64,000 nucleotides of DNA from Pseudomonas sp. FP1742. Its GTDB lineage: Bacteria; Pseudomonadota; Gammaproteobacteria; Pseudomonadales; Pseudomonadaceae. Of the stretch, positions 53,970 to 64,000 are shown piece after piece (position 1 is the first letter of the stretch; each line of letters starts with the position of its first letter). Made by a program: the position numbers and the translations under genes. The notes below the pieces were generated by a model. The model worked only from the letters and a program-made list of their open reading frames with translations. It made no database searches and was not told where the DNA came from. The stretch covers positions 2,170,001 to 2,234,000 of the forward strand of contig NZ_CP117460.1 of assembly GCF_030687145.1 (NCBI RefSeq), given 5' to 3'.

Positions 53970-54719
53970 ATGGCTCGAGTTTTACCCCGTTTTACCCTGC
54001 ACATTCGCCGTCATTGCTTGCTGCTGATTAGCCTGTCGATGCTCCTCGCCAGTGGTTGCAGCCATCAGCCGGGCAACGATGTCATCAGCCAGTTTCGCGA
54101 TGGCAAACCCCAGGAATTCCTCCAGACCAGCGTCGACCGCATGGCGACCCTGACGATGCGCGACAACCTCGAAAGCCTCTACCTGCTGATGAACAAGCTC
54201 TACCTGCGCAACCCCCAGGAGCTGAAAAAATCCGGCTTCCTCGATGTCGGTACCGCCGAAAAACAAGTGCGCATGGCCATCGAACAGCAAGAGCCGCTGC
54301 CCACCCTCGGCGGCAAAAAAGACCTCGCTGCACTGAGCTACGCCATGAGCCCGGAGTTTCTCGGCGACCGGGTCGGCGCGTTCATCTATGCCATCGGTAG
54401 CATGCTGGTGACCGCCCACGGCAATCAGCTGGAGTTCTACATGACGGATGCGATCAACCCGACCTTCGTCAGCAATGCCGCGCGCAACATCGAGAAAGCC
54501 ACCTGGATCTTGAGCCAGCGGCAAAACAAGCAGGGCGAGCCCTTGCTGTTCTCCAACGAAATCTCGGAGGAGGGCAGCAACCTGAGTTTTGCCGTGGAGT
54601 TCGGCAAGATCGTCGCGCGGCTGGACCTGCTGACCCAGATGCTCGACGAACGCTACCGGCGGATCGGCCTCAACTACGCCCAGAGTCTGCTGTTTTTGAA
54701 TTTTTTGCCGGTACAGTGA
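53970..54719 (+). CDS. Predicted lipoprotein of unknown function
   Basis: A 249-residue protein with a lipoprotein signal peptide (lipobox LASGC) and no known domain. The mature part is helical and conserved-looking, with RDGKPQEFLQTSVDRMATLTM, NLESLYLLMNKLYLRNPQEL and LLTQMLDERYRRIGLNYAQS. It may be an envelope or type VI-associated lipoprotein, but no neighbouring gene supports that. A weak ribosome-binding site precedes ATG 53970. Divergent from galM. Confidence 0.72.
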   Translation: MARVLPRFTLHIRRHCLLLISLSMLLASGCSHQPGNDVISQFRDGKPQEFLQTSVDRMATLTMRDNLESLYLLMNKLYLRNPQELKKSGFLDVGTAEKQVRMAIEQQEPLPTLGGKKDLAALSYAMSPEFLGDRVGAFIYAIGSMLVTAHGNQLEFYMTDAINPTFVSNAARNIEKATWILSQRQNKQGEPLLFSNEISEEGSNLSFAVEFGKIVARLDLLTQMLDERYRRIGLNYAQSLLFLNFLPVQ

Positions 54720-54740
54720 GACGTCGGATAAAACGCATTC

Positions 54741-54832
54741 CCTGTGGGAGCGGGCTTGCTCGCGAAAGCGGTGTATCAGTCGACATTCGTGGTGACTGAC
54801 ACGACGCTTTCGCGAGCAAGCCCGCTCCCACA
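54741..54832. repeat. REPIN
   Basis: Standard arms around a spacer with CAGTCGACATTCGTGGTGAC. It precedes the TauE-type gene; 54833-54971 is its promoter region. Confidence 0.85.
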
Positions 54833-54971
54833 AGGGAATGCGGTTGAGGAGGAGAGCGCTGTTCCAGATCGGTGAATTGGCATAACGATAGACCGCATCG
54901 ATATATGTGGTTATAAGAAAAATCGCTATGCTGCTGACCGGTTTGTTTCCTGCGAATTTCTGGGCGTATTC

Positions 54972-55757
54972 ATGGATTTCGGTAGTTTCGGGTTGGTCGT
55001 GGCAGGTCTGGTGGTCGGCTTTATTGTCGGCATGACCGGGGTCGGGGGCGGTTCGTTGATGACGCCAATCCTGCTGTGGTTCGGCGTTAACCCGGCCACG
55101 GCGGTGGGCACGGATTTGCTGTACGCGGCCATTACCAAGTCCAGTGGTGTGCTGGTTCATCGCAAGAACAAGAACATCGACTGGGCGATCACCGGTTGGC
55201 TGACCCTCGGCAGTGTGCCGGCGGTAGCCCTGACGCTGTGGTTCCTGAGCACTTTGCAAACCTCGCCCGAGGCGATGAACGCCGTCATCAAACAGGCGCT
55301 GGGCTTCGTATTGTTCGCCACGGCGCTAGCGATTTTCTTCAAGAAACGCTTGCTCGATTTCGCTCACAAACGGGCGGGCGGCCACTACAACCCCAGCGGT
55401 TCCCGGTTGAATGCACTGACCGTGATCACCGGTCTGGTGCTAGGCACCATGGTGGCCCTGACTTCCATCGGCGCTGGCGCCCTGGGCACCGTCGCGCTGT
55501 TCATCCTGTATCCGCTGCTGCCCACCCGTCGCCTGGTAGGCACCGAAATCGCTCATGCGGTGCCCCTGACCCTGGTCGCCGGCCTCGGCCACGCGAGCAT
55601 GGGCAACATGGATTGGCACGTGTTGGGCTTCCTGCTGGTCGGTTCGCTGCCTGGGATTTACCTGGGCAGCCATTTGACCGGGCGCATCTCCGACGAACTG
55701 CTGCGTCCGTGCCTGGCCACCATGCTGGTGCTGATCGGCTATAAACTGGCGTTCTGA
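54972..55757 (+). CDS. TauE/SafE family transporter
   Basis: The 261-residue protein is all membrane with about eight helices. The family's repeated glycine motifs are visible (GMTGVGGGSLMTPILLWFGVNPATAVGTDLLYAAITK, later ALTSIGAGALGTVALFILYPLLPTRRLVGTEIAHAV). TauE/SafE members export sulfite, sulfoacetate or other organic anions. No sulfur-metabolism genes lie around it, so the substrate is open. Its last 19 bases overlap the converging VOC gene. Confidence 0.87.
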   Translation: MDFGSFGLVVAGLVVGFIVGMTGVGGGSLMTPILLWFGVNPATAVGTDLLYAAITKSSGVLVHRKNKNIDWAITGWLTLGSVPAVALTLWFLSTLQTSPEAMNAVIKQALGFVLFATALAIFFKKRLLDFAHKRAGGHYNPSGSRLNALTVITGLVLGTMVALTSIGAGALGTVALFILYPLLPTRRLVGTEIAHAVPLTLVAGLGHASMGNMDWHVLGFLLVGSLPGIYLGSHLTGRISDELLRPCLATMLVLIGYKLAF

Positions 55758-56134
55758 TCCGATACCGCTTCCCGAGTAAAAATCTCCAGCAGATGCCCGT
55801 CCGGGTCATCGAAATACACCCGCCGGCCACCGGCGTAATCGTTGATCTCGTTGGGCCGCTGCTTACCGGGGTCGGCCCACCACGGCTGCTTGAGCGCCTG
55901 CAGGCGAGCGAAGGCCGCATCGAAGTCGTCGTCGCCAATCAAGAACGCATAGTGCTGTGACGCGATGGGCGGGTCGTTGTTGTAGAAATCCAGCGACACC
56001 CCGTTATCGAACTTGACCACCAGCATCGGCCCGAACGGCTCGGGATCGGGTAGACCGAGCAGGTCGGTCAGGTAGCGTGCCGACACCTGTTTGTCACGGC
56101 ACCAGACGATGGTGTGGTTCAACTGAGCGCTCAT
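55739..56134 (-). CDS. VOC-superfamily (glyoxalase/dioxygenase-like) protein
   Basis: The 131-residue protein has the paired beta-alpha-beta fold of the VOC superfamily, with metal-ligand positions in LNHTIVWCRD (His) and the C-terminal FDDPDGHLLEIF (Glu). These small proteins are glyoxalases, dioxygenases or resistance proteins; none can be chosen from sequence. Start at ATG 56134. It converges with the TauE-like gene. Confidence 0.85.
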   Translation of the reverse strand: MSAQLNHTIVWCRDKQVSARYLTDLLGLPDPEPFGPMLVVKFDNGVSLDFYNNDPPIASQHYAFLIGDDDFDAAFARLQALKQPWWADPGKQRPNEINDYAGGRRVYFDDPDGHLLEIFTREAVSDQNASL

Positions 56135-56224
56135 GGAGAAACCCTCGCGGTGAATCAGCTATGAGATTAGCTCAGGCTGTTGCGCAATGACCGCCCTGAC
56201 CTAAGCTTGGGCAAGGCGAACACA

Positions 56225-56258
56225 ATCGCGGTGCATCGCCCGGAACGATCACCGCGAT
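56225..56258. promoter_or_regulatory. Inverted repeat upstream of the DUF4174 gene
   Basis: ATCGCGGTG and CACCGCGAT are perfect 9-bp arms around 16 bases, 39 bases before the start codon at 56298. It could be an operator or a leader hairpin. Confidence 0.45.
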
Positions 56259-56297
56259 GCGCAATCATTAGAGCGTGGATATCAAAAGGAGATGCGC

Positions 56298-56834
56298 ATG
56301 CTCATCAGGTCTTTGACCCTGGCTACTCTGTTGGCTTTCGTCGGTCCTTCATTCGCCGCCGATGACGATTCCCCGCTGGTTAAAGACGTGGGCAGGGCCC
56401 GCCCCCTGATTGTCATCGCGCCCAGTTCGGTCGACCCCACCTGGGTCAACCTGAAAAAGTCGCTGGATGAATCTGCCAACCGCAAGGGCTTCACCGATCG
56501 AAACATGGTGCTGTACACCGTGATCAATACGATGGGCCAACGGGACGGCAAAGACCTCGACCCACAATCGACGATGGCGCTGATCCGCTCGCTCAAGCTG
56601 GGTGCCGGGGCGAAGAGCAAAGTCATCCTGATCGGCAAGGATGGCGAAAAGAAGCTTGAGCAATCGGAGGCGGTCGACCTGAAAGAGATTTTCAACACTG
56701 TCGACCAGCTGCCGACCGCCGAGAAAGAAGCGACGGTACCGACGCCCGCGCCGGTGGCTGAAGTTGCACCGGCCAAAGGCGCCAAAGGCAAACCGGCGAA
56801 ACCCGCCAAGCCGCCTGAAATGCCGGATGATTGA
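56298..56834 (+). CDS. DUF4174 domain protein, exported
   Basis: A 178-residue protein with a signal peptide ending near PSFA and a DUF4174 domain (RPLIVIAPSSVDPTWVNLKKSLDE ... LIGKDGEKKLEQSE). The tail is rich in Ala, Pro and Lys, forming a low-complexity extension. AAGGAG precedes ATG 56298 by six bases. The function is unknown; the family is probably periplasmic. It ends at a REPIN. Confidence 0.8.
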   Translation: MLIRSLTLATLLAFVGPSFAADDDSPLVKDVGRARPLIVIAPSSVDPTWVNLKKSLDESANRKGFTDRNMVLYTVINTMGQRDGKDLDPQSTMALIRSLKLGAGAKSKVILIGKDGEKKLEQSEAVDLKEIFNTVDQLPTAEKEATVPTPAPVAEVAPAKGAKGKPAKPAKPPEMPDD

Positions 56835-56873
56835 TTTTTCGCGGGTAAATCAAGAAACCTGAGCGACGAAAAT

Positions 56874-56967
56874 CCTGTGGGAGCGTGGCTTGCCCGCGAA
56901 GAATGCACCGCGGTTTTTCAGGTGTTCCGCGTCATCGTTCTTCGCGGGCAAGCCACGCTCCCACAGG
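56874..56967. repeat. REPIN of the GTGGGAGCGTGGCTTGCCCG type
   Basis: Arms CCTGTGGGAGCGTGGCTTGC and complement differ from the common type by a G-T insertion and TGGCTTGCCCG core. It lies between the DUF4174 gene and ampC. Confidence 0.82.
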
Positions 56968-57015
56968 TTCTGCGCCTTGACCATTTTTCGTTTATCCCCC
57001 GAACGTTACCCTCGG

Positions 57016-58330
<1,315 letters not shown>

Positions 58331-59203
58331 ATGATTCGACCTCATCTGCCGCTGAATGCGCTACGTGCTTTCGAGGCTTCGGCGCGCCATTTGAGCTTCA
58401 CCCGGGCGGCAGTGGAGTTGTGCGTTACGCAGGCGGCGGTGAGTCATCAGGTCAAAAGCCTTGAGGCCCAGCTTAACGTGACCTTGTTCAAACGCCTGCC
58501 GCGCGGCCTGATGCTGACCAGCGAAGGTGAAACCCTGTTGCCGGTGTTGCGCGAATCCTTCGACCGGATCGCCGAAACCCTGGAACGTTTCGAGGGCGGG
58601 CATTTTCGCGAAGTGCTGACGGTAGGAGCCGTGGGGACTTTCGCGGTGGGTTGGCTGTTGCCGCGGTTGGCGGATTTCCAGGCGAAACATCCGTTCATAG
58701 ATTTACGCCTGTCGACCAACAACAACCGGGTGGATGTGGCCGCTGAAGGCCTGGATTATGCCATCCGCTTTGGTGCGGGGGCGTGGCACGGGATTGAGGC
58801 GCTGCGGTTGATCGAGGCGCCGTTGTCGGTCCTTTGCGTGCCAGAGATCGCCCGGCAATTGCAGACGCCAGCCGATCTGTTGCAGCAAACCCTGTTGCGT
58901 TCCTATCGCACGGATGAGTGGCCGGAGTGGCTTCAGGCTGCAGGACTCTCAACCCATACAGCACTGTCCCGAAGCATCGTCTTCGACTCCTCGTTGGCGA
59001 TGATGGAAGCGGCGTTGCAAGGTGCAGGCGTGGCCTTGGCGCCACCGTTGATGTTTGCCCGGCAACTGGCCGCCGATGTCATCCAGCAACCTTTCCCCAT
59101 TGGGATCACTACGGGCAGCTATTGGCTGACTCGCTTGCAGTCGCGCCCTGAAACCTCAGCGATGGCGGCGTTCAAGGATTGGTTGCTGCAAGCTTCGCTT
59201 TAG
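58331..59203 (+). CDS. ampR: LysR-type regulator AmpR
   Basis: The 290-residue protein follows P. aeruginosa AmpR almost residue for residue through the HTH (NALRAFEASARHLSFTRAA, VTQAAVSHQVKSLE) and into the effector domain (TVGAVGTFAVGWLLPRLADFQAKHPFIDLRLSTNNNRVDVAAEGLDYAIRFG). It senses muropeptides to induce ampC. ATG 58331 matches the known start; an upstream in-frame ATG at 58319 would add four residues. It is transcribed away from ampC. Confidence 0.95.
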   Translation: MIRPHLPLNALRAFEASARHLSFTRAAVELCVTQAAVSHQVKSLEAQLNVTLFKRLPRGLMLTSEGETLLPVLRESFDRIAETLERFEGGHFREVLTVGAVGTFAVGWLLPRLADFQAKHPFIDLRLSTNNNRVDVAAEGLDYAIRFGAGAWHGIEALRLIEAPLSVLCVPEIARQLQTPADLLQQTLLRSYRTDEWPEWLQAAGLSTHTALSRSIVFDSSLAMMEAALQGAGVALAPPLMFARQLAADVIQQPFPIGITTGSYWLTRLQSRPETSAMAAFKDWLLQASL

Positions 59204-59211
59204 TACAAAAA

Positions 59212-59306
59212 CCTGTGGGAGCGGGCTTGCTCGCGAAGGGGCCATCACATTCAACATTGATGTTGACTGACACGCCGCCTTCGCGAGCAAGCCCGCTCCC
59301 ACAGGG
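59212..59306. repeat. REPIN
   Basis: Standard arms with a spacer containing CATTCAACATTGATGTTGAC, itself palindromic, between ampR and gudD, whose stop is 20 bases away. Confidence 0.87.
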
Positions 59307-59326
59307 ATTGCGGTGCTTTCAAAAGC

Positions 59327-60670
59327 CTAGCGCACCAGGCACGGCCGCTTGTTATCGAACTTCCATCCCGGAATCAGAAACTGCATCGCCACGCTGTCAT
59401 CCCGTGCGCCCAATCCCATGCCTTTGTACAGCTCATGGGCCTTGGCCAGTTGGTCCACGTCCAGCTCAACCCCCAGGCCCGGTTTCTTCGGCACCTGCAC
59501 GCAACCGTCGACGATTTGCAGCGGCGCCTTGGTCAGGCGCTGGCCGTCCTGCCAGATCCAGTGGGTGTCGATGGCGGTAATTTCGCCGGGTGCGGCGGCC
59601 GCGACGTGGGTGAACATGGCCAGGGAAATATCGAAGTGGTTGTTGGAATGCGAGCCCCAGGTCAGGCCCCACTCGTGACACATCTGCGCTACTCGCACCG
59701 AGCCCTGCATGGTCCAGAAGTGCGGGTCGGCCAACGGAATGTCCACTGACTGCAACTGGATCGCGTGGCCCATTTCCCGCCAGTCGGTGGCGATCATGTT
59801 GGTCGCGGTTTTCAGGCCCGTGGCCCGACGAAACTCAGCCATGACTTCACGGCCCGAGTAACCGTTTTCCGCCCCGCAGGGGTCTTCGGCATAAGCCAGA
59901 ACGTGATGCTGATCCCGGCACAGGCGGATCGCTTCTTTCAGCGACCAGGCGCCATTCGGGTCGAGGGTAATGCGCGCATCGGGAAAGCGTTCGGCGAGTG
60001 CGGTGACCGCTTCGATTTCCTCGTCGCCGCGCAACACGCCGCCCTTGAGTTTGAAGTCCTTGAAGCCATAACGGGCGTGGGCGGCGACCGCCAGGCGTAC
60101 CACGGCGTCGGCGCTCATGGCTTTTTCATGGCGCACGCGGAACCAGTCATTGTCGGCGTCCGGTTCATCGCGATAGGCCAGATCGGTTTCGTTGCGATCA
60201 CCGACGTAAAACAGGTAGCCGAGCATCTTCACTTCGTCGCGCTGCTGGCCTTCGCCGAGCAGGGCGGCGACCGGTACATCCAGGTGCTGGCCGAGCAGGT
60301 CGAGCAGGGCCGCTTCCAGGCCAGTGACGGCATGAATGGTGATGCGCAGGTCGAAGGTCTGCAGGCCACGCCCGCCGGCATCGCGATCGGCGAAAGTCTG
60401 GCGCACCTGATTGAGGATCTTCTGGTAGGTGCCGATGGGGCTGCCGACCACCAGAGAGCGTGCATCTTCCAGGGTTTGGCGAATGCGCTCGCCACCGGGT
60501 ACTTCGCCGACGCCGGTGTGACCGGCGTTGTCCTTGAGGATCACGATATTGCGGGTGAAGAACGGGCCATGGGCGCCGCTCAGATTGAGCAGCATGCCAT
60601 CGTGGCCGGCCACCGGCACAACCTGCATGCTGGTGATGATCGGGGCTTTGGCGGCTTCTTGTGGGTTCAT
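59327..60670 (-). CDS. gudD: Glucarate dehydratase
   Basis: The 447-residue enolase-superfamily enzyme has the K-x-K motif in [10 protein letters not shown], metal ligands in TLDPNGAW and [10 protein letters not shown], and the catalytic His in GSHSNNHFD. It dehydrates D-glucarate (and L-idarate) to 5-keto-4-deoxyglucarate. AAAGGAC precedes ATG 60670; the frame extending to 60697 is unlikely. It follows gudP by 23 bases in one operon. A leader with A-rich bases may be a Crc/Hfq target. Confidence 0.95.
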   Translation of the reverse strand: MNPQEAAKAPIITSMQVVPVAGHDGMLLNLSGAHGPFFTRNIVILKDNAGHTGVGEVPGGERIRQTLEDARSLVVGSPIGTYQKILNQVRQTFADRDAGGRGLQTFDLRITIHAVTGLEAALLDLLGQHLDVPVAALLGEGQQRDEVKMLGYLFYVGDRNETDLAYRDEPDADNDWFRVRHEKAMSADAVVRLAVAAHARYGFKDFKLKGGVLRGDEEIEAVTALAERFPDARITLDPNGAWSLKEAIRLCRDQHHVLAYAEDPCGAENGYSGREVMAEFRRATGLKTATNMIATDWREMGHAIQLQSVDIPLADPHFWTMQGSVRVAQMCHEWGLTWGSHSNNHFDISLAMFTHVAAAAPGEITAIDTHWIWQDGQRLTKAPLQIVDGCVQVPKKPGLGVELDVDQLAKAHELYKGMGLGARDDSVAMQFLIPGWKFDNKRPCLVR

Positions 60671-60693
60671 TTTTTTGTCCTTTAAACCAATGT

Positions 60694-62040
60694 TCAAGCG
60701 TGATTCGGCGCTGGTTTGCCCAGTGCAACGGCCGGTGCGGGTTTCGGTTTATTGCGCGCGGCGAAAACGATGATCGCGGCGATGATCGAAGTGGCGGCCA
60801 GACCGTACAGTCCACCCTGAATCGAACCGGTGTGCTCTTCCAGCAAACCGAAGGTGGTCGGCGCAACGAAGCCGCCGAGGTTGCCCACCGAGTTGATCAG
60901 CGCAATCACGCCAGCGGCGATCCGCGCATCCAGGTAGGCCTGGGGAATCGGCCAGAACAGCGACGAGGCGGACTTGAAGCCCAATGCGGCGAAGCAAATG
61001 GCGACGAAGGCGAAGATCGGCCCGCCGGTGGTGGACATGAACATCCCCGCCGCAGCGATCAGCAGGGCCGCGGCGACCCAGGCCTGCTGATGTTTCCACT
61101 TGGCCGACAGCGAAGCGAAGGCGTACATGCCGACGATCGACAGCAGCCACGGAATCGAGTTGAACAAGCCGACCTGAATGTCGCTCAGGTCGCCCATCTT
61201 CTTGATGATGCTCGGCAGCCAGAAAGTCGCGGCATAGATGGTCAATTGAATGAAGAAGTAGATCAGGCAGAACAGGATGATCTGGCGGTCCTTGAGCAGC
61301 GTGCCCAGTGACGGTTTGATCGGCGTCGCGGCTTCGCGGGCCAGTTGTTCGTCATCGATGGCTTTGACCAGCGCGTCCTGTTCAGCAAGGGTCAGCCATT
61401 TGGCGTCGTGGGGTTTGGAGTCCAGCCAGCACCAGACGAACACGCACAACCCGACCGAGAACATGCCCTCGATGAAGTACATCCACTGCCAACCGTGCAT
61501 GCCCAAACCGTTGATTTGCAGCAGCAGCCCCGACAGCGGACCGGAGATCAGCGAAGCAATGGCCGAACCGCTGAGGAAGATCGCAATCGCTTTGCCACGC
61601 TCCACGCCGGGCAGCCAGCGAGTGAAGTAATAAATCACTCCGGGAAAGAACCCGGCTTCCGCCACGCCGAGCAGAAACCGCAGGATGTAGAAGTGGGTCT
61701 CGTTCTGGATGAACGCCATGCAAGCGGCCACCAGGCCCCAGGTCAGCATGATGCGGGTCAGCCAGATTCGTGCGCCGACTTTTTGCAGGAGGATGTTGGA
61801 GGGGACTTCGAACAGCGCGTAGCCGATGAAGAACAGACCGGCACCGAGACCGTAGGCGGCAGCGCCAATCCCTAAGTCATGTTCCATGTGGGCGCGGACG
61901 AAGCCGATGTTTACACGGTCGATGTAGTTGACGATGAACATGATCACGAACAGCGGCAGGACGTGGCGTTTCACTTTTGAGATGGCGGACTTCAGGACCG
62001 AATCGGCGCCATCGTTCATCCCGGGTATGGATGTATTCAC
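60694..62040 (-). CDS. gudP: D-glucarate/D-galactarate MFS permease
   Basis: The 448-residue protein of the anion:cation symporter (ACS) family has twelve helices. Landmarks include [28 protein letters not shown] at the N-terminus, [29 protein letters not shown] and a C-terminal [14 protein letters not shown]. It imports hexarates with a cation. GTG 62040 is preferred, giving [10 protein letters not shown] and a GGAG eight bases before; an in-frame GTG at 62055 is also possible. Divergent from the GntR regulator gene across a region with GntR-type sites. Confidence 0.93.
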   Translation of the reverse strand: MNTSIPGMNDGADSVLKSAISKVKRHVLPLFVIMFIVNYIDRVNIGFVRAHMEHDLGIGAAAYGLGAGLFFIGYALFEVPSNILLQKVGARIWLTRIMLTWGLVAACMAFIQNETHFYILRFLLGVAEAGFFPGVIYYFTRWLPGVERGKAIAIFLSGSAIASLISGPLSGLLLQINGLGMHGWQWMYFIEGMFSVGLCVFVWCWLDSKPHDAKWLTLAEQDALVKAIDDEQLAREAATPIKPSLGTLLKDRQIILFCLIYFFIQLTIYAATFWLPSIIKKMGDLSDIQVGLFNSIPWLLSIVGMYAFASLSAKWKHQQAWVAAALLIAAAGMFMSTTGGPIFAFVAICFAALGFKSASSLFWPIPQAYLDARIAAGVIALINSVGNLGGFVAPTTFGLLEEHTGSIQGGLYGLAATSIIAAIIVFAARNKPKPAPAVALGKPAPNHA

Positions 62041-62104
62041 TTCGTTTTCTCCCACTCGTTATTTTTATGCGGGGTATGGCTGGGTGTTGCGATGTTGATA
62101 GACA

Positions 62105-62112
62105 TCATACAA
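62105..62112. promoter_or_regulatory. GntR operator candidate near gudP
   Basis: TCATACAA matches eight bases of the TTGTCATACAA site at 62236 in the same region. It lies 65 bases upstream of the gudP start. Confidence 0.45.
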
Positions 62113-62235
62113 CTGGTTTTTTTCATCCGGCAAGCGCTGTAGTCCAATAAAATGGCTATTTATTTGAGAGTTACTATGCTTTTTTTAGTCGGGTGTGGGG
62201 GTGTGATGGCGGTTTATGGGTCAAATTGTTGAGTG

Positions 62236-62246
62236 TTGTCATACAA
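62236..62246. promoter_or_regulatory. GntR operator candidate near the regulator gene
   Basis: TTGTCATACAA has arms TTGT and ACAA around CAT, the FadR-subfamily pattern. It lies 78 bases before the GntR gene start. It likely controls both divergent genes. Confidence 0.6.
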
Positions 62247-62323
62247 GTTGAGTGCTATTTCCTGAAGATTCCAGTCGATCCCGGTGCTACGATCCGGAGA
62301 GCCCCGCCTTATGGATAATCACC

Positions 62324-63040
62324 ATGCAAGAAGACATCGACGCACCTGGCCGCAAGCGTGCCCACAACCTGGCCCATGATTTGGTGGCCAAGCTGACCCA
62401 GGGCATTTTGCTCGGCCAGATGTTGCCGGGGGACAAGCTGCCGTCGGAGAACTCGATTGTTCAGGAACACGGGGTCAGTCGTACGGTGGTGCGCGAGGCG
62501 ATTTCGAAATTACAGGCTTCGGGGTTGGTGGAAACCCGCCACGGCATCGGCACCTTTGTCATCGAGCGGGCGCCGGAGCAGGGGTTGCGGCTGAATGTCG
62601 ATACCGCGCTGGGCGTGCGCAGCATTCTGGAGTTGCGCATGGGCCTGGAAACCCAGGCCGCCGCGCTGGCAGCGGTGCGGCGCACCGATCAGCAATTGGC
62701 GCAGATGCGTGAAGCACTGGATGACTATCAAAGTTTGCTGGCCAACAACGACAGCTGCGTCGAGGCCGACAAACGTTTCCACCTGCTGATTGCCGAAGCC
62801 ACCGGCAACGTGTGCTTCACCGAGATCATGCAGCACTTGGGCAATGCCATGATCCCCCGCACCCGCGTCAATGCCGCCGAGCGCGGTTCGGCGGACTTGA
62901 GCAAACTCGGGCAACTCGCCAACCTCGAACACGAGGCGATTCTCAACGCCATCAAACGCCAGGATCCGGATGCGGCGCGGGCGGCCATGTGGTTGCACCT
63001 GACCAACAGTCGCGACCGCTTTTCGGCGGGCGGCAGCTGA
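62324..63040 (+). CDS. FadR-subfamily GntR regulator, probably of glucarate genes
   Basis: The 238-residue protein has a winged-helix N-domain (LTQGILLGQMLPGDKLPSENSIVQEHGVSRTVVREAISKL) and an FCD C-domain with metal-ligand residues. The start at 62324 gives the family N-terminus; the upstream frame lacks likeness. Its gene is divergent from gudPD, with matching operators in between, so it should repress them until a hexarate-derived ligand binds. A weak ribosome-binding site precedes it. Confidence 0.88.
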   Translation: MQEDIDAPGRKRAHNLAHDLVAKLTQGILLGQMLPGDKLPSENSIVQEHGVSRTVVREAISKLQASGLVETRHGIGTFVIERAPEQGLRLNVDTALGVRSILELRMGLETQAAALAAVRRTDQQLAQMREALDDYQSLLANNDSCVEADKRFHLLIAEATGNVCFTEIMQHLGNAMIPRTRVNAAERGSADLSKLGQLANLEHEAILNAIKRQDPDAARAAMWLHLTNSRDRFSAGGS

Positions 63041-63051
63041 TTCGCCAGTGA

Positions 63052-63144
63052 CCTGTGGCAGCGGGCTTGCTCGCGAAGAGGCCGTGTCAGTTTGCGTGGA
63101 TGTTGCCTGACGCACCGCCTTCGCGAGCAAGCCCGCTCCCACAG
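63052..63144. repeat. REPIN (one arm altered)
   Basis: The left arm reads CCTGTGGCAGCGGGCTTGCT with one changed base; the right arm is standard. It lies between the GntR gene and trhP. Confidence 0.82.
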
Positions 63145-63170
63145 ATTCGGCGTCGTGCCCTTGATGATTT

Positions 63171-64000
63171 TTAGCTCACACCCACATCGCGCATCAGCAA
63201 TCCATAACGCAAATCCACCGCATCCGGAATCGGCAAATACACCGTGTGCCCATCCCCGGGTGCCACTTCAATTGCCTCGCCTTTGACGTTCTGCAACTGA
63301 TGCAGATCGAAGTGGAAGTTGCCCTTGGGGGTCATCAGTTCCATGTGATCGCCCAGGCCGAAACGATTCTTCACCCGTACCTCGGCCAACCGATCCCGGC
63401 GTTCGCCGGTCAGTTCGCCCACGAATTGTTGACGCTCCGAGACCGAGCTGCCGTTCTGGTAGTTCTGGTATTCGTCATGCACATGCCGGCGCAGGAAACC
63501 TTCGGTGTAGCCGCGCTGGGCCAGGGACTCCAGGTCGGTCATCAAGCTGCGATCGAACACCCGGCCAGCCACCGCATCATCGATCGCGCGGCGGTAAACC
63601 TGGGTGGTGCGCGCGCAATAGAAGTGCGACTTGGTCCGCCCTTCGATCTTCAGTGAGTGCACGCCCATTTGCGTCAGGCGCTCGACGTGCTGGACCGCGC
63701 GCAGGTCCTTGGCGTTCATGATGTACGTGCCGTGTTCATCCTCGAAGGCCGGCATCAGTTCGCCGGGACGATTGGCTTCTTGCAACAGGAACACCTGATC
63801 GGTTGGCGCGCCGAGGCCCAGGGTCGGTTCTGGCTGGAACTGCTGAACGATCTCGCCGAGCTGATTTTCGCTGGCCGGTGTCGCCGAGTATTTCCAGCGA
63901 CAGGCATTGGTGCAGCTGCCCTGATTGGCGTCGCGTTTGTTCATGTAGCCCGACAACAGGCAGCGCCCGGAATAGGCCATGCACAACGCGCCGTGCACAA
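63171..64000 (-). CDS. trhP: tRNA hydroxylation protein TrhP (YegQ), U32 peptidase family (cut by window edge)
   Basis: The visible 276 residues are the C-terminal part of TrhP (YegQ in E. coli): MAYSGRCLLSGYMNKRD, CTNACRWKYS, FEDEHGTYIMNAKDL and GVHSLKIEGRTKSHFYCARTTQVYR. The four-cysteine cluster pattern of U32 proteins is present. It takes part in prephenate-dependent hydroxylation of tRNA uridine 34. The start codon lies past the window end, as the frame runs through to base 64000. Confidence 0.92.
   Translation of the reverse strand, partial: VHGALCMAYSGRCLLSGYMNKRDANQGSCTNACRWKYSATPASENQLGEIVQQFQPEPTLGLGAPTDQVFLLQEANRPGELMPAFEDEHGTYIMNAKDLRAVQHVERLTQMGVHSLKIEGRTKSHFYCARTTQVYRRAIDDAVAGRVFDRSLMTDLESLAQRGYTEGFLRRHVHDEYQNYQNGSSVSERQQFVGELTGERRDRLAEVRVKNRFGLGDHMELMTPKGNFHFDLHQLQNVKGEAIEVAPGDGHTVYLPIPDAVDLRYGLLMRDVGVS

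Overview
The window reads as a stretch of chromosome from a Pseudomonas of the P. fluorescens group. It is GC-rich, almost every gap carries the REP/REPIN repeats typical of that group (arms built on GTGGGAGCGGGCTTGC), and the genes most easily recognised (ampR-ampC, selD-selU, fecIRA, polB, queD) have strong Pseudomonas or enterobacterial counterparts. No tRNA, rRNA, CRISPR array, insertion sequence or prophage was found. It looks like ordinary chromosome with a metabolic and regulatory accessory flavour. Both edge genes are cut: mgtA on the left, trhP (yegQ) on the right.

Layout. 0-6 kb: tail of the Mg2+ P-type ATPase, then a three-gene signalling unit made of a receiver-like protein lacking the phospho-acceptor Asp, a NarL/FixJ response regulator and a BvgS/EvgS-type hybrid kinase. 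6-10 kb: dkgB-like reductase and pirin either side of a strongly palindromic promoter region, a mechanosensitive channel with a cyclic-nucleotide-type domain, and an AhpD-like protein. 10-17 kb: EmrAB-type efflux pair divergent from a FecI-FecR-FecA surface-signalling system. 17-24 kb: an MFS carrier, a Rieske oxygenase followed by a DapF-fold protein in which both catalytic cysteines are serine, and codBA whose deaminase carries the substitution expected of a 5-methylcytosine deaminase. 24-33 kb: dehalogenase-like hydrolase, queD, patatin, two PepSY proteins leading into a two-component system, a YuiF-type transporter, a chemoreceptor and a metallothionein. 33-45 kb: AraC regulator, XapX protein, quinone reductase, the tsx and nucleoside-permease pair under a PurR/LacI-like palindrome, selD-selU, GST and PhzF proteins, a zinc-type HemB and a flavin monooxygenase. 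45-56 kb: lipoproteins, GST, CBS protein, DNA polymerase II, aldo-keto reductase, periplasmic aldose epimerase and a TauE transporter. 56-64 kb: DUF4174 protein, ampC/ampR, the D-glucarate genes gudD-gudP divergent from a GntR regulator, and trhP.

How the genes work together. Several units are self-contained: iron-citrate sensing and uptake (fecIRA), nucleoside uptake (tsx plus NUP), pyrimidine salvage (codBA), selenium use in tRNA (selD-selU), D-glucarate catabolism with its own regulator, and inducible beta-lactamase. Several promoter regions hold clear palindromes or direct repeats whose regulators are not encoded nearby; these are listed as findings. The most interesting items are the BvgA/RcsB-like box and pseudo-receiver at the start of the BvgS-type system, the predicted 5-methylcytosine deaminase, the Ser/Ser DapF homologue paired with a Rieske oxygenase, and a chimeric REPIN subtype.
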